36,170 nt of DNA from CAZTYI01 sp964466185 (GCA_964466185.1 CAYXMS010000012.1:1-36170), one strand, 5' to 3'; shown: positions 25,010 to 33,420, counted from the stretch's first letter. Program-made: numbers and translations. Notes: generated from the letters alone by a model not told the origin.

Positions 25010-26509
25010 CTACTCCAATTCTTTAATCACTCTGAAAACTTCTTTAGTCGTAGTTACCCCCTGTCCGACCAGATCTTTAGCACTGGAAAACAAATCTATC
25101 ATCTTTTCTTTTAAAGCAATATTTTTTATGGCCTCCGTCTCTATGCTCTGCATGATCTGTTGTTTGATTCTTGCACTAATAGTCATGAGCTCGAAAATAG
25201 CCTGTCTTCCCTGATAGCCTGTCTGAAAACACTTGTCGCAACCCTGGCCTTGATATAGTTTTTTGACGCCGGTTAAACTCAAAGAAGCCACCTCTTCCTG
25301 ATTAGGAGAGTAAGCTTTTTTACAAAAAGGGCAAATTTTACGTACCAGTCTTTGAGCCAAAACTCCAATAATCGAAGATGAAAGCAAATAAGGTTCAATA
25401 CCCATATCCAATAATCTGGTTAAAGCGGATGGAGCGTCATTGGTATGCAAGGTAGAAAATACCAAATGGCCGGTTAAAGCTGCCTGAATTGCTATTTCTG
25501 CCGTTTCTTTATCTCTGATTTCTCCAATTAAAATAACATCAGGATCCTGTCTTAAAATATGTCTTAAACCGGAGGCGAAGGTTAAATTAATTTTGGGATT
25601 GACATGCATTTGAGCGATATTTTCCAGCTTATATTCAACAGGATCTTCGATTGTCATAATATTGAGCTGGGCCGAATTTAGTTCCACAATAGCGCTGTAT
25701 AAGGTAGTGGTTTTTCCTGAACCGGTAGGACCGGTCACCAAAACAATCCCTTCCGGTGTTTGCAAGAGTTTTTGAAAATTAGTCAGCAGCTTTCCGAAAT
25801 TAAGATTTTCCAGACCCAAGACCAGATTAGACTTGTCCAAAATACGCAAAACAATTCTTTCTCCGTAAACTACGGGAATAGAAGAAAGGCGGAAATCAAT
25901 TTCCCTACCGGCAAGTCTTAATTTAATTCTGCCGTCTTGAGGCAAGCGTCTTTCAGCAATATCCAATCTGGCCATCACCTTTAATCGGGTAATCATTTGC
26001 AAAGCATATTCTAAAGGAGGAGCGGATCTTTTTTGCAAAACGCCGTCAATTCTATAACGAACGCTGAGCCCTTCTTTAAGAGGTTCAAAATGAATGTCCG
26101 AGGCTCTTTGCTGCACAGCTTCCAAAATAATCGCATTCAGCATTAATACGGTTGGATTTTTAGAAGATGAATCTAACAGGTCATATCCCTCTTCTTCAAT
26201 TTGCTGTTTAGCCTTAGACTGATAACTGGAAAAAATATCTGCTGTTTTCTCTTTTTGCTGATAACAAATTTCTAAAGCTTTTTCGATTTTTTCTTTGCTG
26301 GTAGAAAAGCTAAGCACTTTTTTTTCTAAAAACAGCTCTAATTCTCCGATTAATTCCAAATTAATGGGAGACAACATAGCAACAAGCACCTGATTTTCCT
26401 TTTCCTCTAAAGGCAAAACAGTTTTTTGTTTGGCAAACAAATAGGGCAAAAGTTTTTTCCCCTCTTTAACCAAAGGATAATTTAAAAGATCATTTTTAAA
26501 ATTTTTCAA
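25010..26509 (-). CDS. gspE: Type II secretion ATPase GspE
   Basis: The 499-residue hexameric ATPase powers pseudopilus assembly. It shows ASDIHFEP (residues 136-143), Walker A GPTGSGKTTT (G260-T269), the Asp box IMTIEDPVEY, Walker B RQDPDVILIGEIRDKETAEI and the His box LTGHLVFSTLHTNDAPSALT. A four-cysteine zinc motif (CPFC ... CDKC) lies in the C-terminal domain. The N-terminal domain is short. Its first 14 bases overlap the end of gspD, so the two are translationally coupled. Confidence 0.97.
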   Translation of the reverse strand: MKNFKNDLLNYPLVKEGKKLLPYLFAKQKTVLPLEEKENQVLVAMLSPINLELIGELELFLEKKVLSFSTSKEKIEKALEICYQQKEKTADIFSSYQSKAKQQIEEEGYDLLDSSSKNPTVLMLNAIILEAVQQRASDIHFEPLKEGLSVRYRIDGVLQKRSAPPLEYALQMITRLKVMARLDIAERRLPQDGRIKLRLAGREIDFRLSSIPVVYGERIVLRILDKSNLVLGLENLNFGKLLTNFQKLLQTPEGIVLVTGPTGSGKTTTLYSAIVELNSAQLNIMTIEDPVEYKLENIAQMHVNPKINLTFASGLRHILRQDPDVILIGEIRDKETAEIAIQAALTGHLVFSTLHTNDAPSALTRLLDMGIEPYLLSSSIIGVLAQRLVRKICPFCKKAYSPNQEEVASLSLTGVKKLYQGQGCDKCFQTGYQGRQAIFELMTISARIKQQIMQSIETEAIKNIALKEKMIDLFSSAKDLVGQGVTTTKEVFRVIKELE

Positions 26510-28706
26510 AAAACACCTTCAGGCTATCTTCAAAAAGCCGTTTTTTTTCTTTTTTCTTGGCTTCTTCCAATTTAGCTAAAAATTCAGGAATATCCCCAGG
26601 CCGTTTAGAAAGTATTTTTTCTCTTTCCTGGGCAGCGGCGTCTCTTGGGTCTTTAATAATTCTAGGAGTAATAAAAACAAACATCTCAGTCGAATTATCA
26701 ACCATTTTAGCAGAGCCGAATAATTTGCCAAACCCCGGCAGGTCTCCTAGAAAAGGTATCTTTTCACGGCTATCTTCTTCAGACTTTCTTCTTAATCCCC
26801 CTAAAACAATAGTCTCCCCATCGGCAACGCATACTTCATTTTCAATATGGCGGCGGGTAAAAGGAGGTTTATCATCTTGCACATTTTGTTTATGGGAATC
26901 GAAATCAAACGCAGTCTTCATAGTAATATAGCCTTTTTCCTCTTCTTGTTCCGGCAAATGAATAGTCGGTGTAATCACAATAGTTGTTCCACACTGTACA
27001 CGGGCATAAGATTTTTCCACATTTTTCGAGCCTTCGATTTTAATCGCCCCTGTATTAATTGAAGATTCTTCTACCAAAGAAATTTTAGCCGGCGTCTGAT
27101 TAACAGCCAAAATAGAAGGATTGGCATTGATCTTGACATCTTCTTGCGCCAGTAAAAAGCTAAAAGCCAGATCAAATTCCGGTAAAAAGCCTTTGCTATG
27201 GGAATAAATAAAATCTAAAATCCCTCTTCTTGCTGCCTGATCGGTAGCATCAAATTCAATAGCTGTTTTAACAGGATTTTGCCGAGATCCTATTTTCAAA
27301 ATATTAATGCCTGTTTGTTTGCTATCGCGCAAAGTGCGCTCGACTAACAGAACATCTATTTGCACCATCCGTTTCGGCACATCTATTTTTTTCAAAATAG
27401 CCTCTAAAGTTTTGACTTCTTCTTTTTTTATAATCATTAAAAGAGAAGACGTTTTCGGATCTACTACGATGCTGCTAAGGCTTTCAAAAACTTCTTTTTT
27501 CATCGTATCAGAAGAATTAAAATCCGGATGGACAGGATAATGTTCTCTTTGTTTATTTTCCGTTAAAGAAGAAATTTTAGCTAAAGCCTCGGTTCTGTTA
27601 GCAAACAGCTGACTCAACAAATCCGCCATTTCTTTAGGATCGGAATGTTTGCAAGTATACCAATAAAATACGTTTTCCTCTCCTTCCAAAAGCTGTGCTT
27701 CCAAACGAGTTAGCAGCTGAAAAGCCTTTTCAAGTTTGGCTTCCTCTCCTAATAAAACCAAAGCGGATTTGTCTTTAAGCGCAATAATACCAATTTCTTC
27801 TTGTCTTAAAGACAAAAAAGGAGGACGTCCCCGATTAACGGTATTTTCAGTAAACAGGGCTTTAACAATTTTTTCGCTGTCTTCGACTTTTAGTTTAGTC
27901 AAATTATAAACACGATAATTTTTACCCTGGCTTTTACCATAGGCTGCTTCATACAGCTGCAAGAGTTTCTGCACATTTTTCTTCATAGAAGAGATAGCTA
28001 TTTTGCTGCCTACAATCTGAACACAAGTTTCTTTGGGATCGGAAAATTTTTCCAAAAACGCTAAAACAGAACGCAGCTCATCAACAGCAGGAGAAAGCAA
28101 ATAAAAAACTAAAGCCGTCTCAGGCACAAACTCCAATTTTTCCAGATTCTCTGCTATATATTCTATATACCCCGGATTTTGTTTAAGCAAAAATAGCTGT
28201 CTCAGATAGGGATTTAATTTTTTTACACCCACTCCATTCTGCACTAAAAGCAGCTCGATAATTTCTTCGAAATTATCGTGAGGAATCGCTAAAGCCGAAG
28301 ACATATTTAATTTAACATTCGCTATTTCCAAAGGAATAATATATAAATAGTCGTTAGAACCATATTCCATAATCAGCTGGCCTAAAGTAGTATCTCCCTG
28401 ATCCCAAAAAGCATAAGCCTCGTCTTCCTGGTTCTTATCAGCTAACAGACGCCGGAAATAGCTCTCTACATCCTGTTTTTTATCTCTTAGCTGTCTGATT
28501 TCCCCAATTAATTTTATAAAAGTTTCCCGATCCGCATTTTTCTTATATAAAAAAGGCGCCCTTTCATATTTTTCCTTCAGCTCTTCTTTTATATAAGCCA
28601 GTTCCCTATTCACTTGTCTGGCTTTTTCTTCCAAAGAAATATTTTGCTCTTCAGCAAAAAGAGACGTTAATAAAAAAGCGGTTAAAACTATAACAATATT
28701 TTTCAT
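26496..28706 (-). CDS. gspD: Type II secretion outer-membrane secretin GspD
   Basis: The 736-residue protein has a signal peptide (MKNIVIVLTAFLLTSLFAEE) and a long, poorly conserved N-terminal half. An N-domain ring segment follows (YTCKHSDPKEMADLLSQLFA ... IVVDPKTSSLLMIIKKEE). The secretin channel domain comes last, with VQIDVLLVERTLRDSKQTG, NANPSILAVNQTPAKI, and VADGETIVLGGLRR leading to IPFLGDLPGFGKLFGSAKM and VFITPRIIKDP. It forms the outer-membrane pore. The N-terminal region of about 250 residues differs from the classical N0-N1 layout and probably meets the chlamydial GspC-like partner. Confidence 0.95.
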   Translation of the reverse strand: MKNIVIVLTAFLLTSLFAEEQNISLEEKARQVNRELAYIKEELKEKYERAPFLYKKNADRETFIKLIGEIRQLRDKKQDVESYFRRLLADKNQEDEAYAFWDQGDTTLGQLIMEYGSNDYLYIIPLEIANVKLNMSSALAIPHDNFEEIIELLLVQNGVGVKKLNPYLRQLFLLKQNPGYIEYIAENLEKLEFVPETALVFYLLSPAVDELRSVLAFLEKFSDPKETCVQIVGSKIAISSMKKNVQKLLQLYEAAYGKSQGKNYRVYNLTKLKVEDSEKIVKALFTENTVNRGRPPFLSLRQEEIGIIALKDKSALVLLGEEAKLEKAFQLLTRLEAQLLEGEENVFYWYTCKHSDPKEMADLLSQLFANRTEALAKISSLTENKQREHYPVHPDFNSSDTMKKEVFESLSSIVVDPKTSSLLMIIKKEEVKTLEAILKKIDVPKRMVQIDVLLVERTLRDSKQTGINILKIGSRQNPVKTAIEFDATDQAARRGILDFIYSHSKGFLPEFDLAFSFLLAQEDVKINANPSILAVNQTPAKISLVEESSINTGAIKIEGSKNVEKSYARVQCGTTIVITPTIHLPEQEEEKGYITMKTAFDFDSHKQNVQDDKPPFTRRHIENEVCVADGETIVLGGLRRKSEEDSREKIPFLGDLPGFGKLFGSAKMVDNSTEMFVFITPRIIKDPRDAAAQEREKILSKRPGDIPEFLAKLEEAKKKEKKRLFEDSLKVFFEKF

Positions 28707-29836
28707 CTTTTTTTTCTTGCTCTATTGGTTTTACTTAACTGTTTCTCTAATCGCTGAAAAAAAGTTCTGTCCTGATTAAAAAAACGGGCTTTGAATATTT
28801 TCTTTGTGATCTCTTCTACAACAAAAAATTCGTTTCCATGTATAAAAGACAAAAGCTTGGCATTAATTTGCGGCTTTTTTAAAAGCTGCCATTTATCTTT
28901 TCTAACTACCAAGTCGCCTTTTTTCAAAATCAGCCTTTGCCTATCGATTTTTAAAGCTGTTTGATGCTGTGTTCTAAGTCTTAAATCCTGCAAAAAATCT
29001 TCTTTAATCTGCGGTTTGGAAGCTGTTCTTTGCGGTTTATAAGTTAAAAATTTCCTACTCTCTTTTTCCCACAGTTCCAAACCAAGCTCTTTACTACTGC
29101 AGCTAGAAATTTTTAAAAGTGCCAAATCGCAATTTTTTTCCAAATTATCAGTTTTTTGCCAGCTGCCGTCTTGAAAAAGATAAAAATCCCCTTCTTGCAA
29201 ATATAAAATTTTACCATCTTCTAAAACCAACCGATGATTTTTCAAATTTTGATCTTCAGCAAAACAGACGGCAAACTGATCAGGCGGCAGAAAAACAGCT
29301 CTGCCCAGGCCCAAACCGGCTGGTTTTTTATCTTCAATTACAGAAATCGGCAGCTGAAGCTTTTGAATATTTAAATTTTTTCCATCCTGCTGAACCACAA
29401 CTTGAAAAGCCATTTTTTCTGTTTCTGTTTCTGCTTGGGGAATTAAAAATAAAAGACTATGTTCGCAAAGTTTAAATTTTTGATCGTAAGTTAGAAAAAT
29501 TTTATCTTCTAAAGAAAAAATTTTTTCTTCGTCATTTAAAACTACCTGCAAATATTTTTGTTGTTTGCTGCCTGGTCTAGGCTCTGCCCAGCCAATTTGC
29601 ATTTGATCTGTCAGCTCTTTTAAGGAAAAAGGGATTTTCATCGGCTCTAAAAACAAACTGCCCCGGAAAAAATCCGGCAAAACAGTTTGTTCCTCTACTG
29701 CTTTCGGCATTTGTTGTGTAATAGCAGGCAGCTGTTTTTGCAAAAGCAAATACCAAAAAAAACCACTTAAAATGCAAACAAACAAAATTATTCCCAAAAC
29801 GCGTTTGCTAAAAACAAAATAAAGATCTTGCAACAT
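28703..29836 (-). CDS. Bitopic membrane protein in the GspC position
   Basis: The 377-residue protein has a short cytoplasmic N-terminus and one membrane helix (VLGIILFVCILSGFFWYLLL, residues 13-32). A periplasmic region rich in beta-strands follows (KILYLQEGDFYLFQDGSWQK, DLVVRKDKWQLLKK) and ends NRARKKR. It is the first gene of the secretion operon and its stop overlaps the gspD start (ATGA). This topology and position fit GspC, which links the secretin to the inner-membrane platform, but I see no clear HR domain. A chlamydial gene of unknown function sits upstream of gspD in C. trachomatis (CT573 as I recall). Confidence 0.7.
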   Translation of the reverse strand: MLQDLYFVFSKRVLGIILFVCILSGFFWYLLLQKQLPAITQQMPKAVEEQTVLPDFFRGSLFLEPMKIPFSLKELTDQMQIGWAEPRPGSKQQKYLQVVLNDEEKIFSLEDKIFLTYDQKFKLCEHSLLFLIPQAETETEKMAFQVVVQQDGKNLNIQKLQLPISVIEDKKPAGLGLGRAVFLPPDQFAVCFAEDQNLKNHRLVLEDGKILYLQEGDFYLFQDGSWQKTDNLEKNCDLALLKISSCSSKELGLELWEKESRKFLTYKPQRTASKPQIKEDFLQDLRLRTQHQTALKIDRQRLILKKGDLVVRKDKWQLLKKPQINAKLLSFIHGNEFFVVEEITKKIFKARFFNQDRTFFQRLEKQLSKTNRARKKR

Positions 29837-29958
29837 AAAATGTTTTAAAAATTTTGGAAATAATTTTAAAGATAGAGCTATAAAAAAACAATAATTGAAA
29901 ATAATTAAAAAAAAGACTTTAATTAAACTTAGAACATTTTATTTTTAGGAGTAATCAC

Positions 29959-30408
29959 ATGTATGAAAAAAAACCCCTTTCTTCAAAAATTAAAGAAGGC
30001 GTTTCTGTCGAAGAACTAGAAACTTTTGCCCGCAAGTATACTACTGAAGTGTTTTTGATTTTAGCCATTATTATCGCTTCCATTTCCAGTATTTTTAATT
30101 TTTTTACAGGCCCGGGTTGGTCTCTTTCTTTAGCTGGTATTGGAGCAATTTTAAGCATTGCTTTTCCAGAAGTCGTCGTCCGTTTTCAGAAAAAATTTTT
30201 TGAGTTGATTTCCAAACAGGAAAAATCTCTTCAAATTACCATTGGCATAGCTAGATTAATTTTGGCTTTATTTCTACCTTTTGTTTTATTTGCAGAGATT
30301 GGTTTTTTAGCAGGGCTTGGTTTTCACCGCTATACAAAACATACCCAAATAGCTAAAACTACTTCTTATGAAAAAGGGCCGTCAGATAAAGAAGACGAAC
30401 ACCTTTAA
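29959..30408 (+). CDS. Small multi-pass membrane protein, function unknown
   Basis: A strong ribosome binding site (TAGGAGTAATCAC before ATG 29959) supports the start. The 149-residue product has hydrophobic segments at about 31-50 (VFLILAIIIASISSIFNFF), 56-75 (LSLAGIGAILSIAFPEVVV) and 93-122 (ITIGIARLILALFLPFVLFA and after). A polar C-terminus ends EKGPSDKEDEHL. I do not recognise a family. It is divergent from the secretion operon, and an omega-RNA begins at the base after its TAA. Confidence 0.75.
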   Translation: MYEKKPLSSKIKEGVSVEELETFARKYTTEVFLILAIIIASISSIFNFFTGPGWSLSLAGIGAILSIAFPEVVVRFQKKFFELISKQEKSLQITIGIARLILALFLPFVLFAEIGFLAGLGFHRYTKHTQIAKTTSYEKGPSDKEDEHL

Positions 30409-30700
30409 GTCAAGCACCCCTCCTTAAAGGGAGAGGTTTTGAGCCGTAAGGCACAAAAAAAAACAGTTGATTAGAGGGCGCAAAGGAAACTTTATGTAGT
30501 AGTTAGTGGGAAAAGATACATACACACCTACGGATATTCCACAAGTCCGTGGCAAAAACCGGTGGCTTAACTGTAACCTGTCATTAAACAGAAAGAAAAC
30601 TCTGAAGTAGTACCAGGTTTAAAGCCAACCGGTTTTTTAAAAACTCCTTCTAACAACCCCGAAGTGGATTACTCTAGCATACAGAGGGCCTTAAAGACAT
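30409..30700 (+). ncRNA. Omega-RNA (HEARO) upstream of an iscB relic, copy E
   Basis: The element starts GTCAAGCACCCCTCC and keeps the full order of blocks seen in copy F: TTTTGAGCCGTAAGGCAC, GTTGATTAGAGGGCG, a stem-loop around GGAAA with CAAAG/CTTTA, the stem CTACGGA/TCCGTGG (one G-T wobble relative to copy F), GGTGGCTTAACTGTAA, TTTTTTAAAAACTCCTTCTAAC, and GAAGTGGATTACTCTAGC. Remains of an iscB reading frame follow within about ten bases. This is the known arrangement: in IscB loci the omega-RNA, with its guide at the 5' end, lies immediately upstream of iscB. Confidence 0.82.
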
Positions 30701-30706
30701 ATATAT

Positions 30707-30960
30707 ATAATCTCTAAGAATAGAAAACCGCTGATGCCTTACTCTAAAGCTAAAGCTAAAAAAATATTAAAAAAAAAGCTCAGATTGCTAGCTACAAACT
30801 ATTTACAATTAGACTAATTTTTAATTGTGAAAATCAAGTTCAACCAATTCTCTAAGAATCGATCCGGGCTATAAAAATTTAAAAGCCTATCTTCTTCAGC
30901 GAGAACAAGCCAAATGCCAACTTTGCTCTAAAAAATCAGTAGAGGTAACTAGTTTTAATT
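30707..30960 (+). pseudogene. iscB: iscB pseudogene: N-terminus, RuvC-I and HNH fragments with frameshifts
   Basis: Three fragments in IscB order can be read. Frame 1 (from 30707) gives IISKNRKPLMPYSKAKAKKI followed by LKKKLRLLATN, with the PLMP motif and the arginine/lysine-rich bridge region. A one-base shift gives FTIRLIFNCENQVQPIL (about 30799-30849). A further shift gives RIDPGYKN, the RuvC-I segment with its catalytic Asp. The frame then jumps straight to LKAYLLQREQAKCQLCSKKS followed by VEVTSFN, the start of the HNH domain (consensus YVLxRDxxxCQxCGKK). About 150 residues between RuvC-I and HNH, and everything after the first HNH strand, are gone. The element is dead and ends against the convergent gene at 30975. 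Confidence 0.8.
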
Positions 30961-30974
30961 ACGCTATCAAACAA

Positions 30975-31628
30975 TTAATTTTCAGTTTTGATCTGCTTTT
31001 TACGATAACTGACATAATCCATTAAAGTCGGCTTTTGAGCGCTTCCCAACGCTATAGAACCAAGATCTTTATATTTTTCTTCTTTTAAAAAAGCTTCCAG
31101 CTCCTGCAGAATCTGTTGTTCTTTAAGCGGCTGGTTTAATTGTTTTTCCAAAAGAGAAATTCTTAAAAGCGTTAAAGGATAAAGAACAGATTTTTTGTCT
31201 TCTGCTGAAAATTTTGTTTTCAGCCTATACCCATCTACTAATGCCTTTTTCAGTTTGTAATTGGCAATCTCATTCGAAACTTTAGCAAATTCAGCAAACT
31301 GTTCGGATAAAAGACCGAGTGTATTTTTTATAAAAAAAGCCGCCTCTTGAGGTTTTTCTTCCTGCATTAAACGCTGAGCAGCCAAGCCGCTAAATAAAGC
31401 TAATTTGTCAGGTTCTTTTTTTATCTTTTGAAGTCCTGTTTGGAAAAGTTTCTGGTCGTTGGAAGTTAAAAGGCTTTCTAAAGCAGGCTTTTTCTGTTTT
31501 TTTTGAAAAGGCATTCCTTCAAAAAATAAATAGCCGATAACAAAAAACCCAACCATACCGATTAAAATGTGGTTTTTTTTCTTTAATAAAACAAGCGTCA
31601 ATTTAGACAAAAAATCAGGAGAGGCCAT
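30975..31628 (-). CDS. Single-pass membrane protein with helical periplasmic domain
   Basis: The 217-residue protein starts MASPDFLSKLTLVLLKKKNH and has one membrane helix (ILIGMVGFFVIGYLFFEGM, about residues 21-39). A helical, TPR-like periplasmic domain follows (ALFSGLAAQRLMQEEKPQEA ... YPLTLLRISLLEKQLNQPLK). The plan is reminiscent of YfgM-type proteins that help periplasmic folding or BamA-linked assembly, but no diagnostic motif is seen. It lies 60 bases after the glycosyltransferase gene on the same strand. Confidence 0.75.
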   Translation of the reverse strand: MASPDFLSKLTLVLLKKKNHILIGMVGFFVIGYLFFEGMPFQKKQKKPALESLLTSNDQKLFQTGLQKIKKEPDKLALFSGLAAQRLMQEEKPQEAAFFIKNTLGLLSEQFAEFAKVSNEIANYKLKKALVDGYRLKTKFSAEDKKSVLYPLTLLRISLLEKQLNQPLKEQQILQELEAFLKEEKYKDLGSIALGSAQKPTLMDYVSYRKKQIKTEN

Positions 31629-31688
31629 TTTTACACCTTCTAAAAGAAAACTAGGATAAAAAAAATCTGTTTTTTGAAAAAGAAAAAA

Positions 31689-32774
31689 CTACAGCAGCAC
31701 TTTTTGATACACTGTTTCCATCTGGTCCAGCATCTGTTTTTCGGTAAAATAATTTTTTACTAAAAAAAAGGCTTTTTCTCCCATTTCTTTCGCCATATTC
31801 CTATTTTTTTGTAATATTAAAATAGCGTCTTTTACTTTTTCAGCACAAAACAAAGGCACTTGGAGCCCGGTAATCCTATCCTGACAAATTTCAGGAATGC
31901 CTCCGGCAGGGGTGCCGATCAAGGGCTTTTTTAAAAAAGCCGCCTGTAAAAGAGACTGAGAGACCCCTTCATGAGCGGTAGACAAAAGTGCAAAAACATC
32001 TAAAGCAGCAAGCGCAAAGCTCGGATCCGGCAAATGGCCTGTAAAAAAAAGATTTTTCAAATGCATTTTTTTAGCTTTATCTACATAACTCTGCATATGT
32101 CCGCCGCCAATAATCACAAACTTAACATTTTCTTTTTCCTGTAAAAGCCAAGCTGTTTTTAAAAAATCATCAATTCCTTTCCAAGAACGCATAAAACAGG
32201 CAGTTCCCACTAAAAAATCTGTCTTTTTAATAGATAGGCTTTTTCTAAAACTTAAAACTTTCTCTTCCTGCAGCAAAGCAAAATCAGGGTTGATGCCCGT
32301 GGCGACTTCCAAACATTTTGCAGGGTCTTGAGCTGCTTTTTTTATTACCTCTTGCCTGGCAATATCTGAGGTTGTAACTACAAAATCACACAATTTTTTA
32401 TATAATAAAAAACCATTCAGACCTCCTCTAATCGGCGTTGACAAATGCCTCAGCCGCACTATTTTTTTCTTTAAAAAACGCGCCGCCAGGCCGCCAAGCC
32501 AGCTGTCAATGGAAGAATGTGTAACTACCAGATCGATTTTGTATTTTTTAATCAGCTGCATAATTTGCAGCAAAGCTGTCAGGCTCTGTTTTTTTCTGAG
32601 TTTCAAAGAAAAAACAACCAGTCCCGCCTGTTTAGCTTTTTCAATTAAAAGACCATTTTCAATGACTCCTAAAAAAATTCTATGGCCCCGGTTTTTTAAA
32701 CCAACAGCTTCTTTTACGATTCGCATTTCCTGCCCCCCCCAGCCAGGAGAAGATTCTAAATGTAAAATTCTCAT
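31689..32774 (-). CDS. Family 4 (GT-B) glycosyltransferase
   Basis: I start at ATG 32774, preceded by AGAGGA, giving MRILHLESSPGWGGQEMRIV, the typical first strand and glycine-rich loop; an upstream in-frame ATG at 32807 lacks such support. The 361-residue protein has the GT-B pattern: a Rossmann N-domain (VVTHSSIDSWLGGLAARFL), the linker VATGINPDFA, and a C-domain with LVGTACFMRSWKGIDDFLKT, VKFVIIGGGHM, and the sugar-nucleotide motif STAHEGVSQSLLQAAFLKKP. In that motif the second Glu of E-x7-E is Gln, as in some lipopolysaccharide-type members. It probably adds a sugar to lipopolysaccharide or another envelope glycan. Confidence 0.9.
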   Translation of the reverse strand: MRILHLESSPGWGGQEMRIVKEAVGLKNRGHRIFLGVIENGLLIEKAKQAGLVVFSLKLRKKQSLTALLQIMQLIKKYKIDLVVTHSSIDSWLGGLAARFLKKKIVRLRHLSTPIRGGLNGFLLYKKLCDFVVTTSDIARQEVIKKAAQDPAKCLEVATGINPDFALLQEEKVLSFRKSLSIKKTDFLVGTACFMRSWKGIDDFLKTAWLLQEKENVKFVIIGGGHMQSYVDKAKKMHLKNLFFTGHLPDPSFALAALDVFALLSTAHEGVSQSLLQAAFLKKPLIGTPAGGIPEICQDRITGLQVPLFCAEKVKDAILILQKNRNMAKEMGEKAFFLVKNYFTEKQMLDQMETVYQKVLL

Positions 32775-32864
32775 AAATCCTCTTTTTATAGAAACCCCTG
32801 ATACCAATCAGAAAAAAAACCAAAATTCCTTTAAATCCTAACTCATTCCAATGTTTATCATTTA

Positions 32865-33199
32865 CGCACCGTAAAACCCAGTCCTTTAGGGCTGGGATAC
32901 AAGGTGCGAGTTAAAAAATGCGGGCTTTAATGCCGTTAAGGCCTCCGCCCGCTAGAGTAATCCACATCGAGATTGTTAGAAGGAGTTTTTAAATCTGCCA
33001 CACTGAGAGTTTCCTCTTTGTTTAATGACAGATCACAGTTAAGCCACTGGCTTTTGCTACGGACTTGTGGAGCATCCGTAGGTGTGTATGTATCTCTTCC
33101 AACTAACTGCTGCTTAAAGTTTCCTTTAAGCCCTCTAATCAACCAGTTTCCCTTGTGCCTCACGGCTCAAGCCTCTCCCTTTAGGGAGGGGTGATTGAC
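32865..33199 (-). mobile_element. Solo omega-RNA miniature element (IscB-type, no protein), copy F
   Basis: Read on the minus strand it runs from GTCAATCACCCCTCCC (33199) to the right end at 32865. It contains, in order, a first hairpin (CTCCC-TAAA-GGGAG); GCTTGAGCCGTGAGGCAC; a perfect 8-bp hairpin GCTTAAAG-GAAA-CTTTAAGC; a perfect 7-bp stem CTACGGA/TCCGTAG; GCC-AGT-GGC; GAG-GAAA-CTC; and AGATTTAAAAACTCCTTC. It closes with GCGGGC...GCCCGC followed by TTTTTT. The right end follows: an outer pair CGCACC/GGTGCG around CCCAGTCC-TTTA-GGGCTGGG (32877-32896). No iscB codon is left between RNA and right end. It is thus a non-autonomous element of about 335 bp, comparable to the palindrome-associated miniature derivatives of IS200/IS605. 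Confidence 0.8.
32930..33199 (-). ncRNA. Complete omega-RNA (HEARO) carried by the miniature element
   Basis: This is the RNA part of copy F. Every stem listed for the element is intact, with GNRA (GAAA) loops in two of them, so it is the best preserved copy in the window. The guide would be read from the flank before GTCAA, i.e. the minus-strand bases just above 33199 (AAAAAATAGGCTAAT). A GCGGGC...GCCCGC hairpin followed by six T at the 3' end could terminate transcription. The 75-codon frame across it (33163-32936) is a by-product of the RNA sequence. Confidence 0.72.
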
Positions 33200-33420
33200 A
33201 TTAGCCTATTTTTTAATAAACACGGCTTAAAAGTTATATGCCTTAAACAAAGACCACAATCAATTGACCTATTGTCCTCTATTTTTTGTGAAACCGTATT
33301 GTACAAAACTAGAAAGAATAAACTTCCGACTTTAGTCACAAGCAGTTAACAGTTTTAAATCATACTCAATATTGCCTCTTAAGTACAAACCTTGACTGCT
33401 ATTTTTTTTAAAGATTAATT

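Noticed and set aside
25005..25214. Open frames antisense to the secretion, tol and mnmG genes (for example this one, 26557-26931, 29119-29475)
   Set aside because: They are shadows of long, clearly recognisable genes on the other strand and have no family features of their own.
32936..33163. 75-codon frame on the minus strand starting MRHKGNWLIRGLKG
   Set aside because: It lies wholly inside the complete omega-RNA of copy F; the same blocks in copies D and E are interrupted by stops and indels, so the conservation is at RNA level.
33185..33349. Open + strand frame of about 54 codons just outside the solo element (SLFFNKHGLKVICLKQRPQS...)
   Set aside because: It has only a GTG inside the element as possible start, no ribosome binding site and no recognisable family. 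It could be the remnant of a gene hit by the insertion, but nothing on the other side of the element continues it.
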